From an uncultured Bacteroidales bacterium (GTDB taxonomy: Bacteria > Bacteroidota > Bacteroidia > Bacteroidales > WCHB1-69): a stretch of 64,000 nt of DNA. Both the position numbers and the translations under genes were made by a program. The stretch is taken from NCBI GenBank assembly GCA_934699095.1, contig CAKUVI010000003.1, positions 1 to 64,000 on the forward strand. Direction: 5' to 3'. Below, in pieces: positions 43,483 to 51,366 of this stretch (position 1 is the first letter of the stretch; each line of letters begins with the position of its first letter). The notes beneath the pieces were generated by a model. That model searched no databases. It saw nothing but the letters and a program-made list of their open reading frames with translations, and was not told where the DNA came from.

Positions 43483-44208
43483 ATGAACAAACAAACTTTT
43501 ATCGGATTTGTTTTTGCTGTTTTGTTCTCTTTTTCTGCAAACATGGCAGGATTAGCCCAAACAAACAGGGAAACCATTGACATCAACTACAAAAAAATAG
43601 AGCAATTTGTGGATAAAAATGACGCCCAATTTGAAGCCCTCATGAAAAGATTCATAGCCAGCGACACCACCCTGACTATAGACGAGTGCGCAAAAATCTA
43701 TTACGGGAGCTTCTTCAGTTCTAAATACTCATACAACGATGTCACAAATGAGATTAGAAATGCCATTAAAAACGAAAATTATAGCGAGGCGTTGAAGCTG
43801 TGCGAAGATGAACTTGCAAAATCCCCGGCTTCTTTGGGTTTGTTGGACAAAGCTGCCGTTTGCTGTCAACATTTGGGAAAAGACCCTAATGTTTACCTAC
43901 AAAGAGCAATGATGATTTTGGATGTCATATTCAGCTCTGGAGACGGCTATTCTGAAGAGACAGCCCTGAAGGTGGTGGCCGTGGCCGACGAGTATTTTAT
44001 CATCTACGCTGTGCTCGGGGCCGAATTAGAACAACAAGCCTTGGTTCACAATTGCGACGTGATGACTATATACTCTGAAGAGGACCCTTCTCAAACCATT
44101 GACCTCTACTTTGACGTTTCTCTGCACCTCTCAGCCTTGAATGCAATATTTGGAATCAAAGATGACGGTCTTAAAAAGGGCAAAGAAAAAAAATCCCGCA
44201 AAAAATAA
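43483..44208 (+). CDS. Exported DUF4919-like protein
   Basis: The 241-aa protein begins with a signal peptide (MNKQTFIGFVFAVLFSFSAN..AQ). The mature part is mostly helical with a degenerate TPR-like segment (IKNENYSEALKLCEDELAKS, PASLGLLDKAAVCCQHLGKD). LTIDECAKIYYGSFFSSKYS is the block I associate with DUF4919 proteins of Bacteroidota. The C-terminus is strongly basic (KKGKEKKSRKK). It is probably periplasmic or outer-membrane associated. It is a single gene with its own promoter and terminator; the function is unknown. Confidence 0.75.
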   Translation: MNKQTFIGFVFAVLFSFSANMAGLAQTNRETIDINYKKIEQFVDKNDAQFEALMKRFIASDTTLTIDECAKIYYGSFFSSKYSYNDVTNEIRNAIKNENYSEALKLCEDELAKSPASLGLLDKAAVCCQHLGKDPNVYLQRAMMILDVIFSSGDGYSEETALKVVAVADEYFIIYAVLGAELEQQALVHNCDVMTIYSEEDPSQTIDLYFDVSLHLSALNAIFGIKDDGLKKGKEKKSRKK

Positions 44209-44250
44209 AGTCAAATTCCAGAAAGGCAAGATTTTACTGACAAAAAATAT

Positions 44251-44289
44251 AAACGTCGTAAGGCAAATCACTTTGTTTACGGCGTTTTT
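44251..44289 (+). terminator. Intrinsic terminator after DUF4919 gene
   Basis: The stem AAACGTCGTAA (44251-44261) pairs with TTACGGCGTTT (44277-44287) with one G-U wobble, followed by T residues. It overlaps the region just upstream of the AraC gene start at 44304. Confidence 0.7.
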
Positions 44290-44303
44290 CGTATCTTTAC
44301 CAA

Positions 44304-45107
44304 ATGAACGAAAGAGAGGACATAATAATAGAAAACACCCTTGCCAACGTCAACAATGACAGATTTTCAGGATATCTTTGCCACGCCTTCTGCAAGCAAG
44401 GATTCTGCACATTCAAATTCAATAATCAGGATTTTAGATTTGAAGTAGGAAATTGCCTCATATTTCCACGCTGCGATGTGATTGAAAACGTTGTGGAGAG
44501 TGACGATTTCAATGCTGATGTGGTATATGTGACCCGAGAATTCATTGAGGTTTGCACTCCTCGTGGCAATTACGGCATGAAGGGGCATTTGGCACTTTTC
44601 AACAACCCGATTATGCGCCTGACGCCAGAGCAGCAGGAGGTTTGCATCCTGAACTTCGACTATATAAAAAGACGCCATGCCTTCAACAGCCGCCACTTTC
44701 ACCGAGATGCCATGATCAATGCCATCCAACGCATGATTATCGACTTCTTTGACTTCCATGCCGAACTGTACGGAAATGACAAAATCACTTCGCAATATGC
44801 ACAAATCATGAACGGATTTATTGCCCTCCTGGAAAAAGGCGACTTCTACACGAACCGCGAAATAGGCTATTATGCCGACAAATTGTGCGTCACCCCGAAA
44901 TACCTCTCAGAAGTGGCAAAACAAGTCAGCGGATTCCCGGCCAACTACTGGATTACACGATATACAGCTTTGGAAATCAGCCGCTTGTTAAGAGACAAGA
45001 CCCTGACATTGACTGAAATAAGCGATCGTTTCGGATTCTCATCAACGTCATATTTTTCGCGTTATGTACAGAAATATTTAGGCTCAAATCCATCTGACTT
45101 CAGATAG
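44304..45107 (+). CDS. AraC-family transcriptional regulator
   Basis: A 267-aa regulator. The N-terminal cupin-like effector domain spans roughly residues 20-150. The C-terminal AraC DNA-binding domain has two HTH motifs: EIGYYADKLCVTPKYLSEVA and LTLTEISDRFGFSSTSYFSR, ending KYLGSNPSDFR. An imperfect -7-like TATCTTTA lies at 44292-44299, too close to ATG for a normal leader, so transcription may start further upstream or the mRNA may be nearly leaderless. It converges with a second AraC gene 98 bp away. The target is unknown. Confidence 0.92.
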   Translation: MNEREDIIIENTLANVNNDRFSGYLCHAFCKQGFCTFKFNNQDFRFEVGNCLIFPRCDVIENVVESDDFNADVVYVTREFIEVCTPRGNYGMKGHLALFNNPIMRLTPEQQEVCILNFDYIKRRHAFNSRHFHRDAMINAIQRMIIDFFDFHAELYGNDKITSQYAQIMNGFIALLEKGDFYTNREIGYYADKLCVTPKYLSEVAKQVSGFPANYWITRYTALEISRLLRDKTLTLTEISDRFGFSSTSYFSRYVQKYLGSNPSDFR

Positions 45108-45204
45108 CATAGGTCGCTTTCCGGTAACCTTGAGTTGAGTTTTTAATAGTGTTATGAAACACAAACGTGAAAGAAATAGGAGAAAAATCCTGCAACAGCT
45201 TACG

Positions 45205-46059
45205 CTAATCCTTCTTTTCACGGAAATCCTTGGGTGACATGCCTGTTTCACGCTTGAAATAGCGGCTAAAGGCGGCCTGCTCGTCAAATCCCAACATATC
45301 TGCGATTGCCTGCACTGAAAGGTCGTGGCGTGTGTGCAACAGCATCTTGGCCTCCACGATGACCTGTGTGCTGATCCAATGTGTTGCGGTGTAGCCTGTC
45401 TCCTCCTTGATAACCTCGCCGAAATACTTTGGCGTAAGACAGACCTTTTCTGCGTAAAAAGCCACATCACGGCGTTGCCGGAAATTCTTTTTGAGAAGAT
45501 CAAGAAACCTGTTGCTGACAGGTGTGTCTTTTGGTAGCTCATTCAGGTTATTCTGGCGATAATAGCCCAACAAACGCAACAGGAACTCCAATTGCCGCAA
45601 ATGCAGCATGCGCCGTTCTGCAAGCTTAAGATTGGATGTCTCCAACATCAACTCCACCACGTTCATTATCATCTTATACTGATGATTGTCTAACTTGACC
45701 CTTGGGTTCGGCTCATAGCGATAACGCATCTGATTGATTATCTGCAACATCGGTTCGTTTAACATTGAAGAGTCTGCAACTATCAGAGTTGCGAGATAAT
45801 CATCGCTTTTACTGATTTCAAGAAGAGACTGATTAGGGAAGATGACAGCCACGGTTTGTGCCTCAGAAAAATCATACATATCATTGTACATCAACCGGTT
45901 ATATCCTTTATGTCCGATACAAATCACGTAATCTGGCGACACAAAAGGACCTTCACTGGAAGGAAGTCCCTTGACTTTGTCAAGAACGACTATGCCTTCC
46001 TTTTTTATCCGCTTGAGATTTTGCTCAATCGGGTGTTCCCCTGCATTATACTCATTCAT
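45205..46059 (-). CDS. AraC-family transcriptional regulator, paired with a flavoprotein
   Basis: A 284-aa regulator with an N-terminal sensing domain (to about residue 170) and a C-terminal AraC DNA-binding domain (VCLTPKYFGEVIKEETGYTA, DLSVQAIADMLGFDEQAAFS, RYFKRETGMSPKDFREK). It starts 6 bp after the stop of the Tat-signal flavoprotein, so the two are one transcript. It probably senses a compound handled by that flavoprotein, or controls it. Confidence 0.93.
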   Translation of the reverse strand: MNEYNAGEHPIEQNLKRIKKEGIVVLDKVKGLPSSEGPFVSPDYVICIGHKGYNRLMYNDMYDFSEAQTVAVIFPNQSLLEISKSDDYLATLIVADSSMLNEPMLQIINQMRYRYEPNPRVKLDNHQYKMIMNVVELMLETSNLKLAERRMLHLRQLEFLLRLLGYYRQNNLNELPKDTPVSNRFLDLLKKNFRQRRDVAFYAEKVCLTPKYFGEVIKEETGYTATHWISTQVIVEAKMLLHTRHDLSVQAIADMLGFDEQAAFSRYFKRETGMSPKDFREKKD

Positions 46060-46065
46060 CTCAAA

Positions 46066-46833
46066 TCACATTATACCTTCAGCCATGCGCCTGCCCGAAT
46101 CAAAAGCCTTTTGGAGATCACTCTCCCAATGCTCCTCACGGTATTTCCTTTTGTCTTCTTCTGAAAATCCCGCAAGCTCATAACGGTCGTAGTTTTTCAC
46201 TTGATAGGTGTTATAGGCCTCGAGATGTTCGGGCTTGCCAAGAGCCGTGCTTATGCTATATTCCATAGTGCCGAAACCGTTACTGTTATTGCGTGCAGGT
46301 GTACCGTTCATTGTCTCCACCAACACCACCGGCATCCGCTTGGGCGCCGTGATACTGTAGTCGTTGTATGACAGCCACGGGAAGGTCAAACGTTCCAGAA
46401 ATGTGCGCATTTGCCCTGTCACATCACCGAAATAGATCGGGGAGCCCATGGCTATCCCGTCGGCTTCTGCAATCTCTTCCAGAATAGGAGTCAATTCGTC
46501 ACGAAACTTGCAAACATTTGACGCTTTCCCCTTGAGTTTACAAGCCATGCAAGAGATACAACCTTTGTAATTAAGGTCATAGAGACGCACTGTTTTCACC
46601 TCTATGCCCTCTCCCACCGACCTTGCCCCTTCGGCAAACTTCTGTAACATAGAGGCTGTATTCATATTTCGACGAGGACCGCCGTCAATCACTATTATTT
46701 TTTTCATTACACTATTAGTTTTAGGGTTTACAATATCATTGGCCGCAGCCACTGCAGGATGTTCAAACAAGCTTGTAGTTGCTATTGTCGCTATCCCGAG
46801 AGCCGCTTTTTTCAAAAATTCCCGTCTGTTCAT
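46066..46833 (-). CDS. Flavodoxin-fold NAD(P)H/iron-sulfur flavoprotein with Tat signal
   Basis: A 255-aa protein with a twin-arginine leader (MNRREFLKKAALGIATIATT..AVAA) followed by an FMN-reductase-like flavodoxin fold (MKKIIVIDGGPRRNMNTASM, ADGIAMGSPIYFGDVTGQMR). Between them, YKGCISCMACKLKGK plus a further Cys (SNVCKF) gives the compact cysteine motif of iron-sulfur flavoproteins, able to bind a [4Fe-4S] cluster. An oxidoreductase exported in folded form with cofactors bound is the simplest reading. An internal Met at residue 42 could give a cytosolic form. The downstream AraC gene is cotranscribed. The substrate is unknown. Confidence 0.85.
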   Translation of the reverse strand: MNRREFLKKAALGIATIATTSLFEHPAVAAANDIVNPKTNSVMKKIIVIDGGPRRNMNTASMLQKFAEGARSVGEGIEVKTVRLYDLNYKGCISCMACKLKGKASNVCKFRDELTPILEEIAEADGIAMGSPIYFGDVTGQMRTFLERLTFPWLSYNDYSITAPKRMPVVLVETMNGTPARNNSNGFGTMEYSISTALGKPEHLEAYNTYQVKNYDRYELAGFSEEDKRKYREEHWESDLQKAFDSGRRMAEGIM

Positions 46834-46865
46834 AATTTAAAATCTTAATTCACGAGACTGAACTG

Positions 46866-46873
46866 CAAATATA
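46866..46873 (-). promoter_or_regulatory. -7 box for flavoprotein-AraC operon
   Basis: The minus strand reads TATATTTG, matching TAnnTTTG, 32 bases upstream of ATG 46833. Confidence 0.68.
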
Positions 46874-46997
46874 CGTTTTTTTGACTAAAACCTATCCTAA
46901 AATATGGCCGTATTTATAAATATTGTTATTCTCAATTATTTTTGTGAAGTAAAACCAATGTTTAAACCACCCCCTTCAGTGCATTCACAATGAGGGA

Positions 46998-47031
46998 TTA
47001 TTTGCAACCGCAGGGACGTGGTTGCAAATAA
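46998..47031. repeat. Perfect 12-bp inverted repeat
   Basis: TTATTTGCAACC (46998-47009) and GGTTGCAAATAA (47020-47031) are perfect complements around a 10-base loop (GCAGGGACGT). There is no T-run, so it is unlikely to be a terminator. It lies 36 bases upstream of the -7 box at 47067. It could be a protein-binding operator or a dispersed repeat. Confidence 0.6.
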
Positions 47032-47066
47032 ATGTACGATTTTTCAGACAGCAATGAATTATTTTG

Positions 47067-47074
47067 TAATTTTG
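47067..47074 (+). promoter_or_regulatory. -7 box for membrane protein/HTH pair
   Basis: TAATTTTG exactly matches TAnnTTTG. ATG 47187 is over 110 bases away, leaving a long leader that contains a 21-codon ORF (47125-47190). Confidence 0.65.
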
Positions 47075-47124
47075 CGCGTTGTGTTTTTTAGACAGTTCTA
47101 TGTAAACCTCTAAAAGCTGGGGAT

Positions 47125-47190
47125 ATGGCAAGGAGTTGTGATAACAGATGCCCCATCAAATATCTATCTCGTAATATGAGACCAATATGA
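47125..47190 (+). CDS. Putative 21-aa leader peptide
   Basis: ATG 47125 opens a 21-codon frame (MARSCDNRCPIKYLSRNMRP plus I). Its TGA overlaps the ATG of the membrane-protein gene (ATGA at 47187-47190). The arrangement is what translational coupling would look like. It is small enough to occur by chance, so I give low confidence. Confidence 0.3.
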   Translation: MARSCDNRCPIKYLSRNMRPI

Positions 47191-48023
47191 AACAAATAAA
47201 ATCAAACAACAACACTCACCAGATTCTAAAAGCCGCCCACAGAATGAGGGCGTTCATGGCCTTGTATCCTCTTGTGATGCTTTGCTTGTGCGTTTTTTTG
47301 CAGTTCAGACTCATTTTTTTTAACGTTGAATACCCTGTTTTTTTCCCAGCCTTTTTTGGGACATCTCTCATTTTCATTTCTGTTTTTTTTCTGATTGGAA
47401 AACATCTGTCAATCCCAAGATGGTCGTTGTTTGCCTACTGTGCTTTTTTTACAATATCTCTTCTTATGATATTTTTCGATGTCTTTGATCTGTTTCAGGG
47501 CAAAGAAACCACGAAAAATCTTATATACGCTTTGTTCGAAGCCATATCTCTCGTATTTACTCTTGTGATATGTTCATTAGACAATAGGAAAAACAACTTT
47601 TTTCAAAATAATCCAATGAAACACACTAATCTCCATCACGCCATTGGTGTTGTTCAAGTGATTCCCTTTATAGTATCACCAATTATCTTAGTTTTTGGTA
47701 TGATTCCTGATTTATTGGATCTTCCCGATCATCTTCTTGATTTAATGTATCAGATTCAAATTTGGCTTATCGGCTATTCTTTCTTCGTTATCATACCATT
47801 GTTCATATTCAGCATCCGTCTTCATGTCTCCATTTGGTCTAAAATCCTTTACTTTATACTGTGCTTAAATATTTTTTTAGGATATCTTGACGATATTGTT
47901 TTCCCGGGTTTTCTTTCAAACCTATGGATAAAGTTCTACGATCTCGTTGTAATAATACTTTTTTCTGGATTAATTTCATCATTTATAACTTTTTTATATG
48001 GAAAATTCAAACAAACCATTTAA
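47187..48023 (+). CDS. Polytopic membrane protein of unknown function
   Basis: A 278-aa protein with about eight hydrophobic segments, for example LYPLVMLCLCVFLQFRLIFF, FFGTSLIFISVFFLIG, LIYALFEAISLVFTLVICSL, FIVSPIILVFGMIPDLLDLP and LVVIILFSGLISSFITFLYG. A polar loop (DNRKNNFFQNNPMKHTNLHH) separates two halves of about four helices each. I recognise no transporter or enzyme motif. The coding sequence is rich in T-runs and visibly more AT-rich than most flanking genes, suggesting acquisition by transfer. The small HTH gene overlaps its 3' end by 26 bases, so the two are translated together. Confidence 0.75.
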   Translation: MKQIKSNNNTHQILKAAHRMRAFMALYPLVMLCLCVFLQFRLIFFNVEYPVFFPAFFGTSLIFISVFFLIGKHLSIPRWSLFAYCAFFTISLLMIFFDVFDLFQGKETTKNLIYALFEAISLVFTLVICSLDNRKNNFFQNNPMKHTNLHHAIGVVQVIPFIVSPIILVFGMIPDLLDLPDHLLDLMYQIQIWLIGYSFFVIIPLFIFSIRLHVSIWSKILYFILCLNIFLGYLDDIVFPGFLSNLWIKFYDLVVIILFSGLISSFITFLYGKFKQTI

Positions 48024-48303
48024 AACATTCATGCTTAATACAATTGATTTCCTTTCTTTTGGTTTTTCTTTGTATAAGAAAGGTGTTTGCGATAACCGAA
48101 TAGAAGGAGAGTACTCACTCATTCAAAAGAATGGGTTGAAAGGTTACACAAAGAAAGAGGCAGCCGAAGTTCTCAACCTCTCGGTACGACAGTTTGACCG
48201 GAAAATAAAACAAGGCGACATTGTTAAAGGGAAAAAATATAGAAATGTGACCCACTTGTTTTGGGATAAGGAATATATTGACAACCTATCTAAGAAGATC
48301 TGA
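47998..48303 (+). CDS. Small helix-turn-helix (excisionase/MerR-like) protein
   Basis: The 101-aa protein has an N-terminal stretch with a hydrophobic patch (LNTIDFLSFGFSLYKKGV). From about residue 48 it has a winged-HTH helix pair of the excisionase/MerR type (GYTKKEAAEVLNLSVRQFDR, KIKQGDIVKGKKYRNVTHLF). It is expected to bind DNA or a partner nucleoprotein. It overlaps the membrane-protein gene by 26 bases. No integrase or att-like repeat is nearby, so a role as a phage excisionase is not supported. The target may be the palindrome upstream. Confidence 0.7.
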   Translation: MENSNKPFKTFMLNTIDFLSFGFSLYKKGVCDNRIEGEYSLIQKNGLKGYTKKEAAEVLNLSVRQFDRKIKQGDIVKGKKYRNVTHLFWDKEYIDNLSKKI

Positions 48304-48333
48304 TATAAACCTTTATCTATATCTGAAAAATTG

Positions 48334-48341
48334 TAATTTTG
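48334..48341 (+). promoter_or_regulatory. -7 box for Rieske-like lipoprotein gene
   Basis: TAATTTTG exactly matches TAnnTTTG, 18 bases upstream of ATG 48360. The mRNA leader would be very short. Confidence 0.65.
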
Positions 48342-48359
48342 CCGTGCAATTGAATTGAA

Positions 48360-48779
48360 ATGAAAAAAATTTTGTTTTCCGTTCTGTTGGCTTGTGTTGT
48401 TCTGATTTCGTGCAACAACTACAACCACCAAACCATACCTTACAAAAAGGTTGATTTCACAATTTATCCCAATGATGTGATGTATTACAAGCTGAATGCT
48501 TATGGAGGATACGAGTATTTTACGGGAGGTGTCAACGGTATTATTGTTTTCAGGCTTGACGAGTGGACCTTTTACGCGTACGACAGGGCCTGTTCATACG
48601 ATTGGGAGGATAGTGGTTCATGGATAAAGATGCACGACAACGGCATTATGCTGGTGGATTCACTGTGCGGATCTGTTTTCAACATACTTGATGGCAGTGT
48701 GATCAGTGGGCCGGCCAAGTGGCCCTTGCGAAAATACAACACCCGTTATGACGGGCAGCGTTTAAGGATTTACAGTTAA
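48360..48779 (+). CDS. Lipoprotein with degenerate Rieske-like fold
   Basis: The 139-aa protein has a lipoprotein signal with lipobox LISC (lipidated Cys18), so it is membrane-anchored outside the cytoplasm. The C-terminal half (YDRACSYDWEDSGSW, VDSLCGSVFNILDG, SVISGPAKWPLRKYN) follows the Rieske [2Fe-2S] domain, including the GPA-x-x-PL-x-x-Y end. In a true Rieske site the ligands are C-x-H and C-x2-H. Here both histidines are missing (CSY and CGS), so no cluster is expected. It is a single gene sharing a terminator with pnp. The function is unknown; a structural or binding role is likely. Confidence 0.7.
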   Translation: MKKILFSVLLACVVLISCNNYNHQTIPYKKVDFTIYPNDVMYYKLNAYGGYEYFTGGVNGIIVFRLDEWTFYAYDRACSYDWEDSGSWIKMHDNGIMLVDSLCGSVFNILDGSVISGPAKWPLRKYNTRYDGQRLRIYS

Positions 48780-48780
48780 C

Positions 48781-48812
48781 AAAAAAGGTCGTGCAAATGC
48801 ACGACCTTTTTT
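48781..48812. terminator. Bidirectional terminator between lipoprotein gene and pnp
   Basis: The arms GGTCGTGCA (48787-48795) and TGCACGACC (48798-48806) are flanked by six A and six T residues. It terminates both convergent transcripts. Confidence 0.92.
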
Positions 48813-48816
48813 ATGA

Positions 48817-51120
48817 TTAGTCAATAGTTGGCAGATCTGGAAGATCATTGTGGTTTTTCTCAGGGCGGCGGGGTTTCTCGCCTTTTTGTCCGCCGTTGTT
48901 ATGATTGTGCGGTTGGCGAGGGCCAGCATTGTTCTTCTGGTTGCCACCATGACGAGGAGGACGGTTCTGGTTGCCGCTCTTCTGCTCGTCCATGCCTTCC
49001 GGCTTTGGCAACAGAGCTTTGTGCGACAGTCTGTATTTACCTGTTTTCTCGTCAATCTCTATGAGTTTAACCTTTATTTTGTCACCAACATTGAGTACGT
49101 CTTCAACATTGTCGATTCTTCTGTAAGCGATTTCAGATACATGGAGAAGGCCATCGGTGCCAGGAAGGAATTCAACAAACGCGCCGAAGGCGGTGAGGGT
49201 TTTGACAGTACCTTCGTAAACCTCGCCGACCTCAGGAACAGTTGTGATGGCTTTGATGCGTTCCATTGCTGCGTTGATGTCGTCAACGTTTGCGGCTGCG
49301 ATGTCGATAACACCGAAATCGCCAACCTCTTCGATGTTGATAACGGTATTGGTCTCACGCTGCATCTCTTGGATGATTTTTCCTCCGGGTCCGATAACAG
49401 CACCGATGAATTCGCGAGGTATTTGCATTTGCACGATGCGTGGCACGAACGGACGGTAGTCTTCGCGTGGTGCCGGCATTGCCTCTTTGATTTTGTCGAG
49501 GATGAACATTCTGCCGCGGTGCGCCTGTGCCAACGCCTCAGCCATAACCTCTGATGAAAGACCGTTGATCTTAATGTCCATCTGGCAGGCAGTGATGCCG
49601 TCTTCTGTACCGCAAACTTTGAAGTCCATGTCTCCAAGGTGGTCTTCATCACCCAAAATATCCGACAGAATAGCATATCTGCCCGTTTTCTCATCGGTTA
49701 TAAGACCCATGGCAATACCGGATACGGGCTTTTTCATTTTCACACCACAATCGAGCAGTGCAAGTGTTCCTGCGCATACGGTGGCCATTGAAGAGCTGCC
49801 GTTTGACTCAAGGATGTCGGAAACAAGTCTCACGGTATAAGGGAAGCTCGGGTCATCGAAAGGAATCATTGGTTTGAGGGCGCGGTTGGCGAGGTTGCCG
49901 TGGCCTACCTCTCTGCGGGAGGTGCTTCCGATACGCTTGACTTCACCCACGCTGAATGGAGGGAAGTTGTAGTGAAGCAGAAAACGGTTTGTGCCTTCCA
50001 CAACAGCTCCGTCGATGGTCTGCTCGTCGAGTTTTGTACCTAACGTGCAGGTTGTGAGAGACTGCGTCTCGCCACGTGTGAAGATAGCGGAACCGTGGGC
50101 GGAAGGAAGATAACCTGTCTCAATCCAGATAGGACGGATGTCTTCGGTATGACGGCCGTCAAGACGGATTCTCTCGTCAAGAATCATGTTTCTCATTGCA
50201 TGATAGAGGATGTCGTCATAATAACGTTTAACCATGACAGCTTTCTCTTCACGTTCCTCTTCAGGAATGGTTTCCACAAAATCTGCAAGTATCTGGTCGA
50301 AATCTTCGTTTCTTGCCTGTTTGCCCTTGAATGATTTGGCTACGGCATAAACCTTGTCGTAGAGCTCATTCTGCATGCGTTCGCGGATGGCTTCGTCATC
50401 GGTCTCATGGCAGTATTCGCGTTTCGGATTTGCCGTGGGAACCTGCGCTGCGAGGTCTAACTGGGCTTGGCATTGAACCTTGATGGCGTCTTTTGCGAAA
50501 TTCAAGGCTGCAACCATGTCCTCTTCTGATATCTCTTTCATCTCACCCTCAACCATCATGATGTTGTCCATGGAGGCAGCAACAATCATGTCGATGTCTG
50601 ACTTCTCCATGTCCTCAACGGTAGGGTTGACAACGAATTTGCCGTCAACGCGGCCTACGCGAACCTCAGAGATAGGGCATTCGAACGGAATGTTTGAAAC
50701 AGCTATGGCAGATGAAGCAGCCAAGCAAGCCAATGCGTCTGGCAGATTGTTCTTGTCTCCTGAGATCAATGTTACAACTACTTGAGTTTCAGCATGAAAG
50801 TTTTTGGGGAACAAAGGACGGATAGCTCTGTCCACTAAGCGTGCGATCAATATTTCATATTCTGATGGACGTGCCTCGCGTTTGAAAAAGCCGCCAGGGA
50901 AACGGCCAACTGCTGCATATTTCTCCTGATATTCAACTTGAAGTGGCATGAAGTCTGTTCCTTCAACAGCTTCCTTCTTACAACATACTGTGGCTAACAA
51001 CATTGTGTTGCCCATAGTGACAACCGCTGAACCGTCGGCCTGCTTTGCCAACTTTCCGGTTTCTATCGTCACCATACGACCGTCTCCAATATCAAAGGTC
51101 GTTCTAACTCCTAAATTCAT
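48817..51120 (-). CDS. pnp: Polyribonucleotide nucleotidyltransferase (PNPase)
   Basis: The 767-aa enzyme degrades RNA 3' to 5' by phosphorolysis. It has two RNase PH-like domains (TGKLAKQADGSAVVTMGNTM; GETQSLTTCTLGTKLDEQ; SSMATVCAGTLALLDCGVKM with the active-site region SDILGDEDHLGDMDFKVCGT), a KH domain (IGAVIGPGGKIIQEMQRETN) and an S1 domain (VGEVYEGTVKTLTAFGAFVE). The C-terminal tail after S1 is an Asn/Gly/Pro/Arg-rich low-complexity extension (about residues 705-767), likely disordered and RNA-binding. The -7 box is at 51259-51266, leaving a leader of about 130 bases, room for the autoregulation known for pnp in other bacteria. Confidence 0.97.
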   Translation of the reverse strand: MNLGVRTTFDIGDGRMVTIETGKLAKQADGSAVVTMGNTMLLATVCCKKEAVEGTDFMPLQVEYQEKYAAVGRFPGGFFKREARPSEYEILIARLVDRAIRPLFPKNFHAETQVVVTLISGDKNNLPDALACLAASSAIAVSNIPFECPISEVRVGRVDGKFVVNPTVEDMEKSDIDMIVAASMDNIMMVEGEMKEISEEDMVAALNFAKDAIKVQCQAQLDLAAQVPTANPKREYCHETDDEAIRERMQNELYDKVYAVAKSFKGKQARNEDFDQILADFVETIPEEEREEKAVMVKRYYDDILYHAMRNMILDERIRLDGRHTEDIRPIWIETGYLPSAHGSAIFTRGETQSLTTCTLGTKLDEQTIDGAVVEGTNRFLLHYNFPPFSVGEVKRIGSTSRREVGHGNLANRALKPMIPFDDPSFPYTVRLVSDILESNGSSSMATVCAGTLALLDCGVKMKKPVSGIAMGLITDEKTGRYAILSDILGDEDHLGDMDFKVCGTEDGITACQMDIKINGLSSEVMAEALAQAHRGRMFILDKIKEAMPAPREDYRPFVPRIVQMQIPREFIGAVIGPGGKIIQEMQRETNTVINIEEVGDFGVIDIAAANVDDINAAMERIKAITTVPEVGEVYEGTVKTLTAFGAFVEFLPGTDGLLHVSEIAYRRIDNVEDVLNVGDKIKVKLIEIDEKTGKYRLSHKALLPKPEGMDEQKSGNQNRPPRHGGNQKNNAGPRQPHNHNNGGQKGEKPRRPEKNHNDLPDLPTID

Positions 51121-51258
51121 AATTTTTCTTCTTTTAAATTGTTCTTAGCATTTGCGAGCGCCAATGTTCATTGACCATCTCGATATTTAGTCTTTCTTCT
51201 GAAAATCAGGCTGTTAATTTGTTCATTACGCCTAATTTCCTTTAAATTAAACAAGCCG

Positions 51259-51266
51259 CAAAGATA
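51259..51266 (-). promoter_or_regulatory. -7 box for pnp
   Basis: The minus strand reads TATCTTTG, an exact TAnnTTTG match, 138 bases upstream of the pnp ATG. Confidence 0.68.
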
Positions 51267-51366
51267 CACTTTTTCTTTTTTCTTTTTTAATAAAAGTCAA
51301 ATACTTTGTGAAAATTTCAACTGGGGCTCTTTTTATGGCTCTTCAACCTGAATTTATGGCGTCAGG

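Noticed and set aside
47998..48303. HTH protein as excisionase of an integrated element
   Set aside because: No integrase, relaxase, tRNA gene or flanking direct repeats are visible nearby; the HTH type alone does not show integration.
49074..49694. 206-codon frame in the same direction as pnp but out of frame
   Set aside because: Contained entirely within the pnp KH/S1 region; pnp shows complete domain order in its own frame.
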